This document shows positions 53,274 to 62,130 of a DNA stretch of 64,000 nt, piece by piece. This DNA is from Mesorhizobium escarrei (lineage in GTDB: Bacteria; Pseudomonadota; Alphaproteobacteria; Rhizobiales; Rhizobiaceae), in assembly GCF_935825525.1 (NCBI RefSeq), contig NZ_CAKXZT010000136.1, positions 114,450-178,449 of the forward strand, in the 5' to 3' direction. The notes beneath the pieces are model-generated. The model did not search any database. It saw only the letters and a program-made list of their open reading frames with translations, and was not told where the DNA came from. The translations under genes and the position numbers were made by a program. Positions within the stretch are counted from its first letter, which is position 1. Every line of letters begins with the position of its first letter.

Positions 53274-54310
53274 CGCCGTGCCTCCGAGGGCGTCGTGCAC
53301 GTCGTGTCGGGGTCTTCCCGCTCCTGCTTGGGCTTGCGCGCCAGCAGCCGGCGAAATGCCTGCACGGCGCCGGCGATCAGCCCCTCCGGGAGAAGCAGGA
53401 TGACGGCGATCAGGCAGGCGCCGTAGACGATGCGCGACTGCACCGGGTCTAGATTGAGCACCTCCGGCAGGAAGGCGACGAGAATGCCGCCGGCGAGCGG
53501 ACCTGATATCAGGCGAGCGCCGCCGATCATCACCATCAGCGCCAGGTAGATGCTGGGGAAGGACGCGAACTGGGTTGGCGAGATGTGGCCGAGGAAATGC
53601 GCTAGCAGAACGCCGGAAATCCCGGCAAAGACGCCGCTTACGACAAAGGCGCCGATCTTGTGCCGGCCGACATTGATGCCGAGCGAGGCGGCAAGTCTTT
53701 CGTTCTCCCTGATGGCGCGGAGCGTTCGGCCATAGGGCGAATTGATGATCGCCCAACTCGCCACCGCTGCGGCGGCCACGAAAGCCACCACCATCAGGTA
53801 ATAGCGCGTCAAGTCGCTCATATCGGCGCCGAACAGCGTGACGGGACCAGTCAGGTCGAGGCCGGTCGCCGCGCCCGTATAGTCGCCGCCATTGGTGAGC
53901 ACGATGGCAAGCAACTGGCCGAAGGCGAAGGTCATGATGACGAAATGATGACCGCCGACCCGCAGCGACGGAATGCCGACGATCATCGCGAACACGGCGC
54001 TGGCAAGTGCTGCTGCCGGAAGCGCCAGCCAGAAGCCGATGCCATAGTCGCGCGACAGGATCGCCGCGGTGTAGGCGCCGACGCCGACGAGGGCGGCATG
54101 GCCCATCGACAGGATGCCGGTCTGACCGAACAGCACCGACAGCCCGTAAAGCGCAATGACGTTGATGCCGGCCGAGATCGCCAGCGACAGGAAGCGGTTG
54201 CTGGGCGAAAGCAGCGGTACAAGGGCGATCAGCACCAGCACTGCCAGCACCGGCAGCAGGGATCGCAAGGCGGCGTTTGCCGGGCCGTTTGGCTGTGCGC
54301 CTGCAATCAT
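53270..54310 (-). CDS. livM: branched-chain amino acid-type ABC transporter permease LivM
   Basis: 346 residues from the ATG at 54310. About ten helices, with GQTGILSMGHAALVGVGAYT, SPYGRTLRAIRENERLAASL (coupling loop) and GGARLISGPLAGGILVAFLP. Charged C-terminal tail. Overlaps livH by four bases. Confidence 0.9.
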   Translation of the reverse strand: MIAGAQPNGPANAALRSLLPVLAVLVLIALVPLLSPSNRFLSLAISAGINVIALYGLSVLFGQTGILSMGHAALVGVGAYTAAILSRDYGIGFWLALPAAALASAVFAMIVGIPSLRVGGHHFVIMTFAFGQLLAIVLTNGGDYTGAATGLDLTGPVTLFGADMSDLTRYYLMVVAFVAAAAVASWAIINSPYGRTLRAIRENERLAASLGINVGRHKIGAFVVSGVFAGISGVLLAHFLGHISPTQFASFPSIYLALMVMIGGARLISGPLAGGILVAFLPEVLNLDPVQSRIVYGACLIAVILLLPEGLIAGAVQAFRRLLARKPKQEREDPDTTCTTPSEARR

Positions 54311-55188
54311 GACGCCATCCTGGGTCCGCTGGTGCCGCCGAAAAGGCCGTGCGGCCGGAAGAGAAGCACCAGGATCATGAGGACGAAGGAATAGGCGTCG
54401 GTCCACTGCGAGAAGCCGTAGCCGGCGCTGAAGCCTTCAACGATGCCGAGGATGAGGCCGGCGGCGACCGCGCCATAGATGTTGCCGAGCCCGCCGATCA
54501 GGGCGACCGCGAATCCCTTCATGACCATGGTGCCGCCGGTGAACGGCGTGATCGGAAACAGCGCGATCAACAGCGCGCCGCCGAGCCCGGCCAGCGCACT
54601 GCCGAGCACGAAAACGCCGGTGATGTAGCGGCGCACCGGAATGCCCATCAATGCCGCGGTATCGCGGTCCTCGACGCTTGCCCGCAGCGCCCGGCCGTAG
54701 CGGCTGGCCGTGATCATCCTGAAGCTCAGCGCCACCACGGCGATGGTGATCAGGATGACCATGACGCGCACGGAAGCGATGCGTACGCCGCCGACTTCCC
54801 AGACAGTCGTGAGCGGACGCGGGATGCTTTTCTGATTGGGGTTCCAGAACAGCACGACGACGTGCTGCAGGACGACGATGAGGCCGAGCGAGACGATGAA
54901 GCCATTGGTCGGTCGCTCCAGCGTAAAGCGGAAAATGCCGCGCTCGAGCCCATAGCCCATCAGCCCTACCGCCAGTATTGCCAGCACGGCCGCCAGCGGG
55001 AAGCTGAGGCCGGCGCTGACGGCCAGCCAGGTGACGATGCCGCCGATCATCAGGAATTCACCATGGGCGAAGTTGATTATGCCGGTCAGGCCGAAGATCA
55101 GGGTCACACCAACGGCGATCAGCGTGATGACGCTGGCGATCGAAAGCCCGTTGAGTATCTGCTGTATGAAGATGTCCACGGCGCGCAT
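54307..55188 (-). CDS. livH: branched-chain amino acid-type ABC transporter permease LivH
   Basis: 293 residues with FGLTGIINFAHGEFLMIGGI, ASRYGRALRASVEDRDTAAL (coupling loop) and GGLGNIYGAVAAGLILGI, all LivH marks. Separated from the binding-protein gene by 87 bases holding a hairpin. Confidence 0.9.
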   Translation of the reverse strand: MRAVDIFIQQILNGLSIASVITLIAVGVTLIFGLTGIINFAHGEFLMIGGIVTWLAVSAGLSFPLAAVLAILAVGLMGYGLERGIFRFTLERPTNGFIVSLGLIVVLQHVVVLFWNPNQKSIPRPLTTVWEVGGVRIASVRVMVILITIAVVALSFRMITASRYGRALRASVEDRDTAALMGIPVRRYITGVFVLGSALAGLGGALLIALFPITPFTGGTMVMKGFAVALIGGLGNIYGAVAAGLILGIVEGFSAGYGFSQWTDAYSFVLMILVLLFRPHGLFGGTSGPRMAS

Positions 55189-55233
55189 CCGCTGTTGACG
55201 TGGGGGCCGGCGGTCAGACTTGTCCGGCAGTCA

Positions 55234-55264
55234 GTATTGGCGGCGCAACCAGTACCGCCAATAC
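55234..55264 (-). terminator. intercistronic hairpin between binding protein and livH
   Basis: GTATTGGCGG and CCGCCAATAC form a perfect 10-bp stem around an 11-base loop. No U-tract. Such hairpins after binding-protein genes often stabilise the upstream mRNA or partly terminate, giving more binding protein than permease. Confidence 0.6.
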
Positions 55265-55275
55265 GACTTCGGAGG

Positions 55276-56496
55276 TCAGCTCTTCGGTGCATCCGCCGGT
55301 GGCTGCTGCATCGAGCAGGAGATGTCGCCGCCGGGGGCTGCGGCGCAGACCTCGGTGGCGTGAGTCACCTGGTGGGTCGGGTTGAAAGTCAAATCGTCCG
55401 AGACCACGCCCTGGTGGTGGATCGACAGCAAGGCTTCCACCGTCTTGTCCGGATCGAAGCTGCCGGCTTTTTCCCATGCTTCGGCCAGGAAGTGGACGTA
55501 GTCGTGGTAGAGCAGCGACACCGACGAGGTCACGCCGTGGGGAGCGCCGGCCGCGAAATAGGCGTCGAAATAGGCCTTGGCCTTCGGATTGGACGACTCG
55601 CCCCAGCAGACCGGCACACAGCTCATCGCTACCGGCACGTCGGCCGAAAGCGCCTTTTCCTTCCAGATGCCAGGATCGACGCCGAACAGGAAGTAGCTCT
55701 TGGCAGCACCCAATTCGAGCGCCTGCGGCAATGCGGTCAGCGTTGAATCACCATTGTACCAGAAATGGATGATATCCGGATTGAGGCTCTTGGCTCGGGT
55801 CAGGAAAGGCGAGAAGTCGGTCGTATCAGGCGGGTAGAAGATGATGTCTGGAACGTCCTGTCCCTCGGCCTTGAGGGCCTTGAAATAATAGGATGACAGG
55901 AACTGGCCAGTGGCGTCGTTGCCGACGATCATGACCGATTTCTTCGGCTTGTAGCCGAGCAATGGTTCAAGCAAGGTCAAGACGCCACGCGCGGTCGATC
56001 CGGAGCGCTGGAACTCCTGCGGCTCCGACTGGAAGAGATAGTGATCCTCGCCGCCCGCCTTCACCGTATCCGGCGTCAGGATCTTTGCCAGTGTCGAATT
56101 GCCGGCGAAATGGACGATCTTGGCCGGCTGCGTGATCTTGGCCATCGCCAGGGTGAAGTCATGAGTCTCCGACCCGAAGATCGCCTGTACCTTTACGTCG
56201 CGTACCAGTTCCTGGGTGGCGGCGATGGCGGTTGCGATGTCGGTGCGATCGTCGCGTTTGACCATTTCCAGCTTGTAGACCTTGCCGCCGACCTTGATGC
56301 CGCCGGCGTCGTTGATCTGCTTCACGGCGAGCCCGACACCCGCCGGCAAGGTGTGGCCGGCGGAGACGAACGAGCCTGATTCCGCCGCGACGACGCCGAT
56401 CTTGACGATGTTGTCCGCATCCTGCGCGAATGCGGGGTTGGCAAGCGTGCCAAGGCAGAATGCTGCCGACACGCCCATTTTCAGAACGGTTTTCAT
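55276..56496 (-). CDS. ABC transporter substrate-binding protein (LivJ-like, type 1)
   Basis: 406 residues from the ATG at 56496 (GGGAGG ahead). Signal peptide MKTVLKMGVSAAFCLGTLAN with cleavage after AFA. Periplasmic-binding-protein fold: VKIGVVAAESGSFVSAGHTL, FGSETHDFTLAMAKI, PKKSVMIVGNDATGQF. LIV-like proteins bind amino acids but also aromatic or short acids; in this region a sugar acid or hydroxyacid is possible. Confidence 0.9.
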   Translation of the reverse strand: MKTVLKMGVSAAFCLGTLANPAFAQDADNIVKIGVVAAESGSFVSAGHTLPAGVGLAVKQINDAGGIKVGGKVYKLEMVKRDDRTDIATAIAATQELVRDVKVQAIFGSETHDFTLAMAKITQPAKIVHFAGNSTLAKILTPDTVKAGGEDHYLFQSEPQEFQRSGSTARGVLTLLEPLLGYKPKKSVMIVGNDATGQFLSSYYFKALKAEGQDVPDIIFYPPDTTDFSPFLTRAKSLNPDIIHFWYNGDSTLTALPQALELGAAKSYFLFGVDPGIWKEKALSADVPVAMSCVPVCWGESSNPKAKAYFDAYFAAGAPHGVTSSVSLLYHDYVHFLAEAWEKAGSFDPDKTVEALLSIHHQGVVSDDLTFNPTHQVTHATEVCAAAPGGDISCSMQQPPADAPKS

Positions 56497-56535
56497 TTGA
56501 GATCCTCCCGACTCCAAAAACCTTGCAGTCTTACC

Positions 56536-56552
56536 GGGTTGTCATACAACCC
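56536..56552. promoter_or_regulatory. GntR-type operator between LIV operon and aldo-keto reductase
   Basis: GGGTTGTCATACAACCC: perfect seven-base arms around CAT, the best copy of the TTGT-N3-ACAA motif. It lies 40 bases from the binding-protein start and 106 bases from the aldo-keto reductase start, placed to control both divergent units. Confidence 0.65.
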
Positions 56553-56657
56553 TGTAATCTGTTAAATCTATCGAGAGCGGATGTCAATCGCGTCATCATT
56601 CGGCTAGATGCCGCGGACAGGATGCGAATCGCACGCAGCCAGAATGAGGAACAAGAC

Positions 56658-57644
56658 ATGCAGTCACGGAAATTCGGCCGCACTGGCCGCGAGGTCAGCG
56701 AGATCGGCTTTGGCTCATGGGCAATCGGCGCCGCCTGGGGCGAGGTCAATGACAACGAAGCGGTGGCCGCCCTTCATGCAGCCCTCGACGCCGGCGTCAC
56801 CTTCATCGACACCGCCGACGTCTACGGCGACGGCCGCTCCGAGAAGCTCATCGCCAGGGTGATGAAGGAGCGCGGCGGCGAGCGGCCGTTCATCGCTACC
56901 AAGGCCGGAAAACGGTTACCCACACAGACGGTCGAAGGCTTCTCTCAGGAGAACCTGACCGACTGGATCGATCGCAGCCTGAGATATCTCGAGGCCGACA
57001 CGCTGGACCTGGTGCAGTTGCATTGCCCGCTGACCGACCTCTACTATCATCCGGAAGTGTTCGAGCGGCTCGACCGTCTCGTCGAGCAAGGCAAGATCCG
57101 CAACTACGGCGTCAGCGTCGAGCACGTCGAAGAGGCGCTGAAAGCGATGCAATATCCCGGCGTCGTCAGCGTGCAGATCATCTTCAACGCCTTCCGCCAG
57201 CGGCCGGCGGAGCTGTTCTTCGACCTGGCCAAGAAGAACAATGTGGCGATCATCGCCCGCGTACCGCTGGCGAGCGGATTGCTGTCGGGAAAGTTCAAAG
57301 CTGACACCAAATTCGAGGATACCGACCACCGCAAATTCAACCGCAACGGCGAAGCCTTCGACGTCGGCGAGACCTTTTCGGGCGTGCCTTTTGAGGTCGG
57401 CCTGGCGGCGGTCGAGCGCATCCGGCCACTTGTTTCAGGCGACGCGACGATGGCGAAATTTGCCTTGCGCTGGATCCTGATGTTCGACGCTGTCACCGTG
57501 GTCATACCGGGCGCGCGCAATCCGGCGCAGGCGCGTTCCAATGCCGAGGCCGCGGACCTTCCACCGCTGTCCGATGAACTCATGGGCGAGATCCGGAACA
57601 TCTACGATCGGGATATCAAGCCCTACGTGCATCAACGCTGGTGA
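56658..57644 (+). CDS. aldo-keto reductase
   Basis: 328 residues from the ATG at 56658. Tetrad residues in FIDTADVYGDGRSE (Asp, Tyr), IATKAGKRL (Lys) and LVQLHCPLTD (His); the C-terminal VVIPGARNPAQARSNAEA is the NADP-binding tail typical of YajO/IolS-type enzymes. It probably acts on an aldehyde or sugar of the pathway and is followed 70 bases later by the hydrolase. Confidence 0.88.
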   Translation: MQSRKFGRTGREVSEIGFGSWAIGAAWGEVNDNEAVAALHAALDAGVTFIDTADVYGDGRSEKLIARVMKERGGERPFIATKAGKRLPTQTVEGFSQENLTDWIDRSLRYLEADTLDLVQLHCPLTDLYYHPEVFERLDRLVEQGKIRNYGVSVEHVEEALKAMQYPGVVSVQIIFNAFRQRPAELFFDLAKKNNVAIIARVPLASGLLSGKFKADTKFEDTDHRKFNRNGEAFDVGETFSGVPFEVGLAAVERIRPLVSGDATMAKFALRWILMFDAVTVVIPGARNPAQARSNAEAADLPPLSDELMGEIRNIYDRDIKPYVHQRW

Positions 57645-57714
57645 TCAACACCCCTGTCCGCAATCGATAGGGCAGTTTGCTGCCTGTTCGCCGAGTAATC
57701 AGGAGAAAGACTGC

Positions 57715-58560
57715 ATGAAACTGCTGCGTTATGGCGAGGTGGGGAGCGAACGTCCCGGCCTGCTCGATGCGGATGGGACGATCCGCGACCTCTCCGCTTA
57801 TGTCGCCGACATTGCCGGCACGGTGCTCCATCCGGCCTCGCTGGATAAATTGTCGAAGCTCGACCCGAAATCGCTGCCGGCGGTTTCCGGCAAGCCGCGC
57901 ATCGGCGCCTGCGTCGTCGGCACCGGCAAATTCATCTGTATCGGGCTCAACTATTCCGACCACGCCGCCGAGACCGGCGCCACCGTGCCGCCGGAGCCGA
58001 TCATTTTCATGAAGGCAAGCTCGGCCATTATCGGCCCCGACGACGACGTGCTGATCCCGCGCGGCTCGGTCAAGACCGACTGGGAAGTTGAGCTTGGCGT
58101 GGTCATCGGAAAGACCGCGAAGTACGTCACCGAGGCCGAGGCGCTAAATTATGTCGCCGGCTACTGCGTCGCGCATGACGTGTCCGAGCGCGCCTTCCAG
58201 GCCGAGCGCCAGGGCCAGTGGACCAAGGGCAAGTCCTGCGACACGTTCGGGCCGATCGGGCCGTGGCTGGTGACCAAGGACGAGGTCCAGGATCCGCAGA
58301 ACATCCCTATGTGGCTGAAGGTCAACGGCAAGACGATGCAGAACGGCTCGACCAGGACCATGGTCTATGGCGTCGCCTATCTGGTTTCCTATCTCAGCCA
58401 GTTCATGTCGCTGCATCCTGGCGACATCATCTCGACCGGCACACCGCCCGGCGTTGGGCTGGGCATGAAGCCGCCGGTATTCCTCAAGGCGGGGGATGTG
58501 GTGGAATTGGGCATCGAGGGGCTCGGCCAACAGAAGCAGGCGTTCAAGGCGGATTTGTAG
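57715..58560 (+). CDS. FAH-family hydrolase, 2,4-diketo-3-deoxy-L-fuconate hydrolase-like
   Basis: 281 residues from the ATG at 57715 (AGGAGA ahead). FAH fold: CIGLNYSDHAAETGA, EPIIFMKASSAI, DWEVELGVVIGKTAKYV, TGTPPGVGLGMKPPVFL. Enzymes of this length and motif set cleave 2,4-diketo-3-deoxy sugar acids (L-fuconate or L-rhamnonate route) to pyruvate and a hydroxyacid. With aldose dehydrogenase-like and hydroxyacid oxidase genes in the region, a non-phosphorylated deoxysugar route is plausible; no sugar-acid dehydratase is in the window. Confidence 0.85.
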   Translation: MKLLRYGEVGSERPGLLDADGTIRDLSAYVADIAGTVLHPASLDKLSKLDPKSLPAVSGKPRIGACVVGTGKFICIGLNYSDHAAETGATVPPEPIIFMKASSAIIGPDDDVLIPRGSVKTDWEVELGVVIGKTAKYVTEAEALNYVAGYCVAHDVSERAFQAERQGQWTKGKSCDTFGPIGPWLVTKDEVQDPQNIPMWLKVNGKTMQNGSTRTMVYGVAYLVSYLSQFMSLHPGDIISTGTPPGVGLGMKPPVFLKAGDVVELGIEGLGQQKQAFKADL

Positions 58561-59046
58561 GGCTCTCCCTCGCGAGGCTTTTGTGTCACTCGATAAGGCA
58601 CTCGGCGACCCGCCGAATTGCACGCCATTATACTCTGGCGCCCTACGCCATGCCGATGGCACTTTACATTCACCTCTCCGGACGTTGTGATAAATCAAGC
58701 GTCATGGAAAAGGAGAGTGTGATGAAGGGTCGATGGCCAGTACTAAATAATGGGCATCGCGGCTCTTCGAAGGTTTGACCTATCGACAAGGTGATCGAAG
58801 CTCGATCAGGGACATCCGAGCGCCCCACTACAACGATCCAGGAGCTTCGATCGACTGGTTCCCGCATGACATAAAGAGTCCGATATGGGCTTCTTTTGCG
58901 AACGGGGCACTCCAGTGGCGGACTACCCGCAGGCAGGCGTCTCAGCATTACGAATCCGTAAGAAAAAAGCTGTTGCCACGGGCCGCGGCTTCACCCAGCA
59001 TTTGGCCGGGAGGTGTGCATCACGATAACAAACTGGAGCTACCCCG
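58561..59046. other. 486-base intergenic region
   Basis: No gene I can support. A tiny plus-strand frame (MKGRWPVLNNGHRGSSKV, 58722-58778) follows AAGGAG and could be translated, but nothing else backs it. No strong hairpin was seen. Confidence 0.35.
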
Positions 59047-59586
59047 ATGTCGGCCAATGCCTATTCATCAACGCAAAAAGCGCTGCATTGGCTGCTATTC
59101 ATTTTGGTTTTGGGCCTCTATGGACTCACCTACGGGGAGGCCTTGTTCGAGCGAGGCGATCCAAATCGAACCACTATTTGGTGGCTTCACATCTCGTTCG
59201 GCCTGCTGCTAGCAGGTTTGGTGGTTTGGCGCGTCTTGTTGCGTTTTAGGAAAGGAGCTCCTCCGCTTCCAACATCCATGACAAGTATGGAGCGCACCTT
59301 GGCTAAGGTTGGCCACCTGGCGCTGTACACGCTGCTGATTGCAATCCCTATTCTGGGAATTCTTCTGACGTGGCTGAGGGGCGATCCGCTGAGTTTCTTT
59401 GACCTGTTTACGATACCGGCCCCGTTCCAGCAGGACAAAGATACCGCGAGAACTATCCAGGAGCTTCATGGCCTCTGCGCCAACGGGATTTTGATCCTTG
59501 CTGGAATTCACTCCTTGGCTGCTTTGTGGCACCATTTCATCCGAAAAGACGACATCCTGGAGCGGATGCTGCCAGAAGCCCACTAG
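59047..59586 (+). CDS. cytochrome b561
   Basis: 179 residues, four membrane helices. Haem-ligand His candidates lie at His14 (KALHWLL), His48 (WWLHISFG), His90 (KVGHLALYTLL) and in LAGIHSLAALWHH. Bacterial b561 proteins transfer electrons between the quinone pool and periplasmic or superoxide-related partners. Stands alone; what follows is degraded. Confidence 0.88.
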   Translation: MSANAYSSTQKALHWLLFILVLGLYGLTYGEALFERGDPNRTTIWWLHISFGLLLAGLVVWRVLLRFRKGAPPLPTSMTSMERTLAKVGHLALYTLLIAIPILGILLTWLRGDPLSFFDLFTIPAPFQQDKDTARTIQELHGLCANGILILAGIHSLAALWHHFIRKDDILERMLPEAH

Positions 59587-59919
59587 CGAACTTACGTCCT
59601 CGCTCAACTTCCGTTCACGACCATCCTCGCACTACAAGTTTTCCGCATCGGGTGCCAAGCGTCACGCGGTCACCAGTGGCTAAAGGCGGGGCAATCGAAG
59701 GTCCGCTTTGTGCTCAACAGCGCTCGTCGCGGCAATTTTCCGCATTCGAGCGCGCGATGGCGCAAGTCCACCACCGTTACAAGCAGACATCGACACGTCC
59801 CGCACGTAGATATTTCGGCCACTTACGGATTTGTATGCAGACGGCAAAGTCGTTGCAAGGCCGAGCTGGCATCGTCTCCAGGCGTGAGATCGTCGATCTG
59901 CGCTAAACAGGAGATCACA
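59587..59919. other. 333-base stretch after cytochrome b561
   Basis: No gene supported. Overlapping short frames lack ribosome binding sites and domains. It ends with AGGAGATCACA, the ribosome binding site of the next (broken) gene. Confidence 0.35.
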
Positions 59920-60242
59920 ATGAAAAAGCCCCTCGCCTCCCTATCCTTGCCTCCCCGTCGTCGCACCCGCCATTCGGCCTATGTCAACCTGATGCGGCCG
60001 ATCCCAGCACGGCCTTGGCAGCACTGATCGCGGCGCTACGAAAATCCTACGGACAGACAGCATCCAAGGCGCCGCAAAAGGCGGCCGACGCGAATGAGCC
60101 TGCCTTCCCAGGCGAAGGCTCGCTTTCCACGCTCCAATCCAAGGGGCCTCGGCAGCAATTAGCCGAGGTCACAGGAGCCAATCCAATCAACCGCAACGTG
60201 GACGTTGCGCTTTCGCCCAAGGGCACATTCAAGGTCAGCTAA
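59920..60242 (+). pseudogene. small exported protein gene, apparently frameshifted
   Basis: The ATG at 59920 has AGGAG ahead and opens MKKPLASLS, a signal-peptide start, but its frame stops at 60026. Signal-like residues continue in a second frame (LPVVAPAIRP) and a protein-like body in a third (DAADPSTALAALIAALRKSY, later EVTGANPINRNVDVALSPKG) to a TAA at 60240-60242. That stop is directly followed by the ATG of the next gene. Two small indels would restore about 105 residues. Function unknown. Confidence 0.45.
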
Positions 60243-60243
60243 G

Positions 60244-61011
60244 ATGATTGAATCTCGTACTCTAAATAAAGTCGCGGCGATAACTCTGTCCTTCTGGATA
60301 GCGAAAATCATCGCGACGACACTCGGTGAGACCGGCGGCGACTTCATAGCCCAAACGCTGGGCCTTGGTTACGTCGTCGGCTTCTTCGTGACGGTGGTGC
60401 TCCTGGTCGGCATACTGGTCGTCCAGATTCGGGCCAACGCCTATCATCCGACGCTCTTCTGGGCAGCGATCGTCGCGACGACGACGGCTGGCACAGAGAT
60501 CTCCGATATGATGGATCGGACTTTCGGGTTCGGATACGTACTCGGCTCGAGCGTCCTGTTCGCCGGATTGGCCGCGACGCTGGCCATCTGGTACTATCGG
60601 AAGCGGACACTCAGTGTTGAACCGATCGTCGAGAAGGACAGCGAACTGCTGTTCTGGATTGCCGTGGTGTTCTCCAACAGTCTCGGCACTGCATTCGGCG
60701 ACGCCTTGATCGATCCGATCGGGATGAGCTTCGTGCAGGGCGCGGTGGTTTGCTCAGGTGTAATCGGTGTCGTGCTCCTGCTGCACTACCTCACCAGGAT
60801 CAACTCCGTCCTTCTCTTCTGGGCGGCGTTCATCTTCACCCGGCCCTTCGGCGCGACGTTCGGGAATTTCCTCACGAAGGAGCACGCCAGGGGCGGACTT
60901 GAACTTGGAACGCTGGAGACGTCCCTCGTCGCGATGGGCCTGCTCGTGGCGGTTGTACTGCTCTCGTCCCGCATTCGCAGAGCGAGAAGTCTAAAGCCTT
61001 TGAACGCATGA
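60244..61011 (+). CDS. four-repeat integral membrane protein (COG4705-like)
   Basis: 255 residues from the ATG at 60244, about eight helices. Four internal repeats share the pattern F-W-x-A/I then T/S-x-x-G-x-x-x-G/S-D: SFWIAKIIATTLGETGGD, LFWAAIVATTTAGTEISD, LFWIAVVFSNSLGTAFGD and LFWAAFIFTRPFGATFGN. The family is annotated as membrane-anchored of unknown function. One base separates it from the broken upstream gene, so they were probably coupled. Confidence 0.8.
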   Translation: MIESRTLNKVAAITLSFWIAKIIATTLGETGGDFIAQTLGLGYVVGFFVTVVLLVGILVVQIRANAYHPTLFWAAIVATTTAGTEISDMMDRTFGFGYVLGSSVLFAGLAATLAIWYYRKRTLSVEPIVEKDSELLFWIAVVFSNSLGTAFGDALIDPIGMSFVQGAVVCSGVIGVVLLLHYLTRINSVLLFWAAFIFTRPFGATFGNFLTKEHARGGLELGTLETSLVAMGLLVAVVLLSSRIRRARSLKPLNA

Positions 61012-61019
61012 CCTGTCGC

Positions 61020-61083
61020 GCCCGCCGGTGGCGGGCAAATTCCGACATAGCTGGATTGGCGTCTCGGACGTCGATCCAGCTAT
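61020..61083 (+). terminator. double hairpin after the four-repeat membrane protein
   Basis: GCCCGCC-GGT-GGCGGGC (61020-61036) followed by ATAGCTGGAT and ATCCAGCTAT (61047-61083, 17-base loop) and TTCCGTT. Likely a terminator between convergent genes. Confidence 0.6.
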
Positions 61084-61097
61084 TTCCGTTGTGATCG

Positions 61098-61307
61098 CTA
61101 CCGGCGGCGCGCGGCGCGGTAAACACTGCTCGCGAGGATGGCAGCGCATCCGCCGATCAGCGCGGCGCCGGCCCAACCGCTGGGGGCGGCAAGGACCTCG
61201 ACCGCGATCGTGACGACGGCGATCAGCAGCAGCGACTGAAGCGCAAGGGCTCCGTCGTCGACGAACATGCCGACGATCTCCCTGAAGGCAAGACGCAGCA
61301 TGTTCAT
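61098..61307 (-). CDS. small two-helix membrane protein
   Basis: 69 residues from the ATG at 61307, overlapping the stop of the upstream membrane gene by four bases. Two hydrophobic segments (ALQSLLLIAVVTIAVEVLAA and AGAALIGGCAAILASSVY). Its translation is coupled to the frameshifted partner, so it is probably a partner subunit. Confidence 0.65.
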   Translation of the reverse strand: MNMLRLAFREIVGMFVDDGALALQSLLLIAVVTIAVEVLAAPSGWAGAALIGGCAAILASSVYRAARRR

Positions 61308-62058
61308 CGCGCGACCTCCGCTTGGTCGATGGCCGCCGATCTCTTCAACACCCGTACCAGCGCCAGGGCTACGGCCGTGAAAAACAGGAAGATGCCGATC
61401 AGCGACAGGTCCGCGCCCGGCCACTCGACTCCGATCCCTTCGCCCGTCCAGAAAACGCCGAACGCCGTCAGCATCAGGCCGACGACAAACTTGAGCGCAT
61501 TTTCAGGCACCTGCGAGAGCGGGCGGCGCAGCGCGAACCCGACTGCGAGAACAAGGATGGCTGCCGCGAGTGCGCCGAGGGCGGCGTAGCCGGTCATCTG
61601 GTGCGCGGTTCCGACAGCAATGACGATGAAGACGACCTCGACGCCTTCGAGCAGCACCGCCTTGAACGCCGCGATGCCGGCCAGATAGTCGGCGCGCTGG
61701 TCTCTGGCGCGCCGCTGGCTTTCCTCGGTTTCTTCGGCGAAGGCCCTCTCTTCATCATGCAGGGCCACGACCCCGACGGAACGCAGGATTGCCTTGCGCA
61801 GCCAGCGCATGCCGAACAGGATCAGCAGGACGCCGATGACGTATTGCATGACGTGGATGGGTATCAGGCCGAGCAACGGTCCCATCGCAATGACCAGGGC
61901 GGCGAGAACCGCCAGCGCCGCGCCCGTCCCATCAGGGCCGGCCGCCAGCTCTGGGTGACGCCTACCGCGAGCACGATCGTGAAGGCCTCGACCACTTCGA
62001 CGAACGAAGCGAGAAAGGCCGCGGTGACCGTGGAGAATACCGCCGTCAGGCTCGTCAT
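61304..62058 (-). pseudogene. COG4280-like membrane protein, frameshifted
   Basis: The true start is the ATG at 62058 (MTSLTAVFSTVTAAFLASFV, EVVEAFTIVLAVGVTQSWRP). After ALMG the frame is lost; the rest (GTGAALAVLAALVIAMGPLL to KRSAAIDQAEVAR) continues in another frame to 61304. One missing base in ATGGGACGGG near 61924-61932 explains it. Restored, it would be about 251 residues with six or more helices. The second half has a Glu in VLLEGVEVVFIVIA matching EVVEAFTIVLA in the first half, an inverted repeat of the LysE/FTR1-like kind. Confidence 0.75.
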
Positions 62059-62084
62059 GATTTCGCGAAAGCAAGAACAAAAAC

Positions 62085-62108
62085 GAGGCGCCGCGGATGC
62101 GGCGCCTC
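62085..62108 (-). terminator. rho-independent terminator of the PepSY gene
   Basis: GAGGCGCCGC-GGAT-GCGGCGCCTC forms a perfect 10-bp stem; on the minus strand it is followed by GTTTTTGTTCTT. It lies 22 bases after the PepSY stop. Confidence 0.9.
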
Positions 62109-62130
62109 GCTCTGATATAGGCACTACCTC

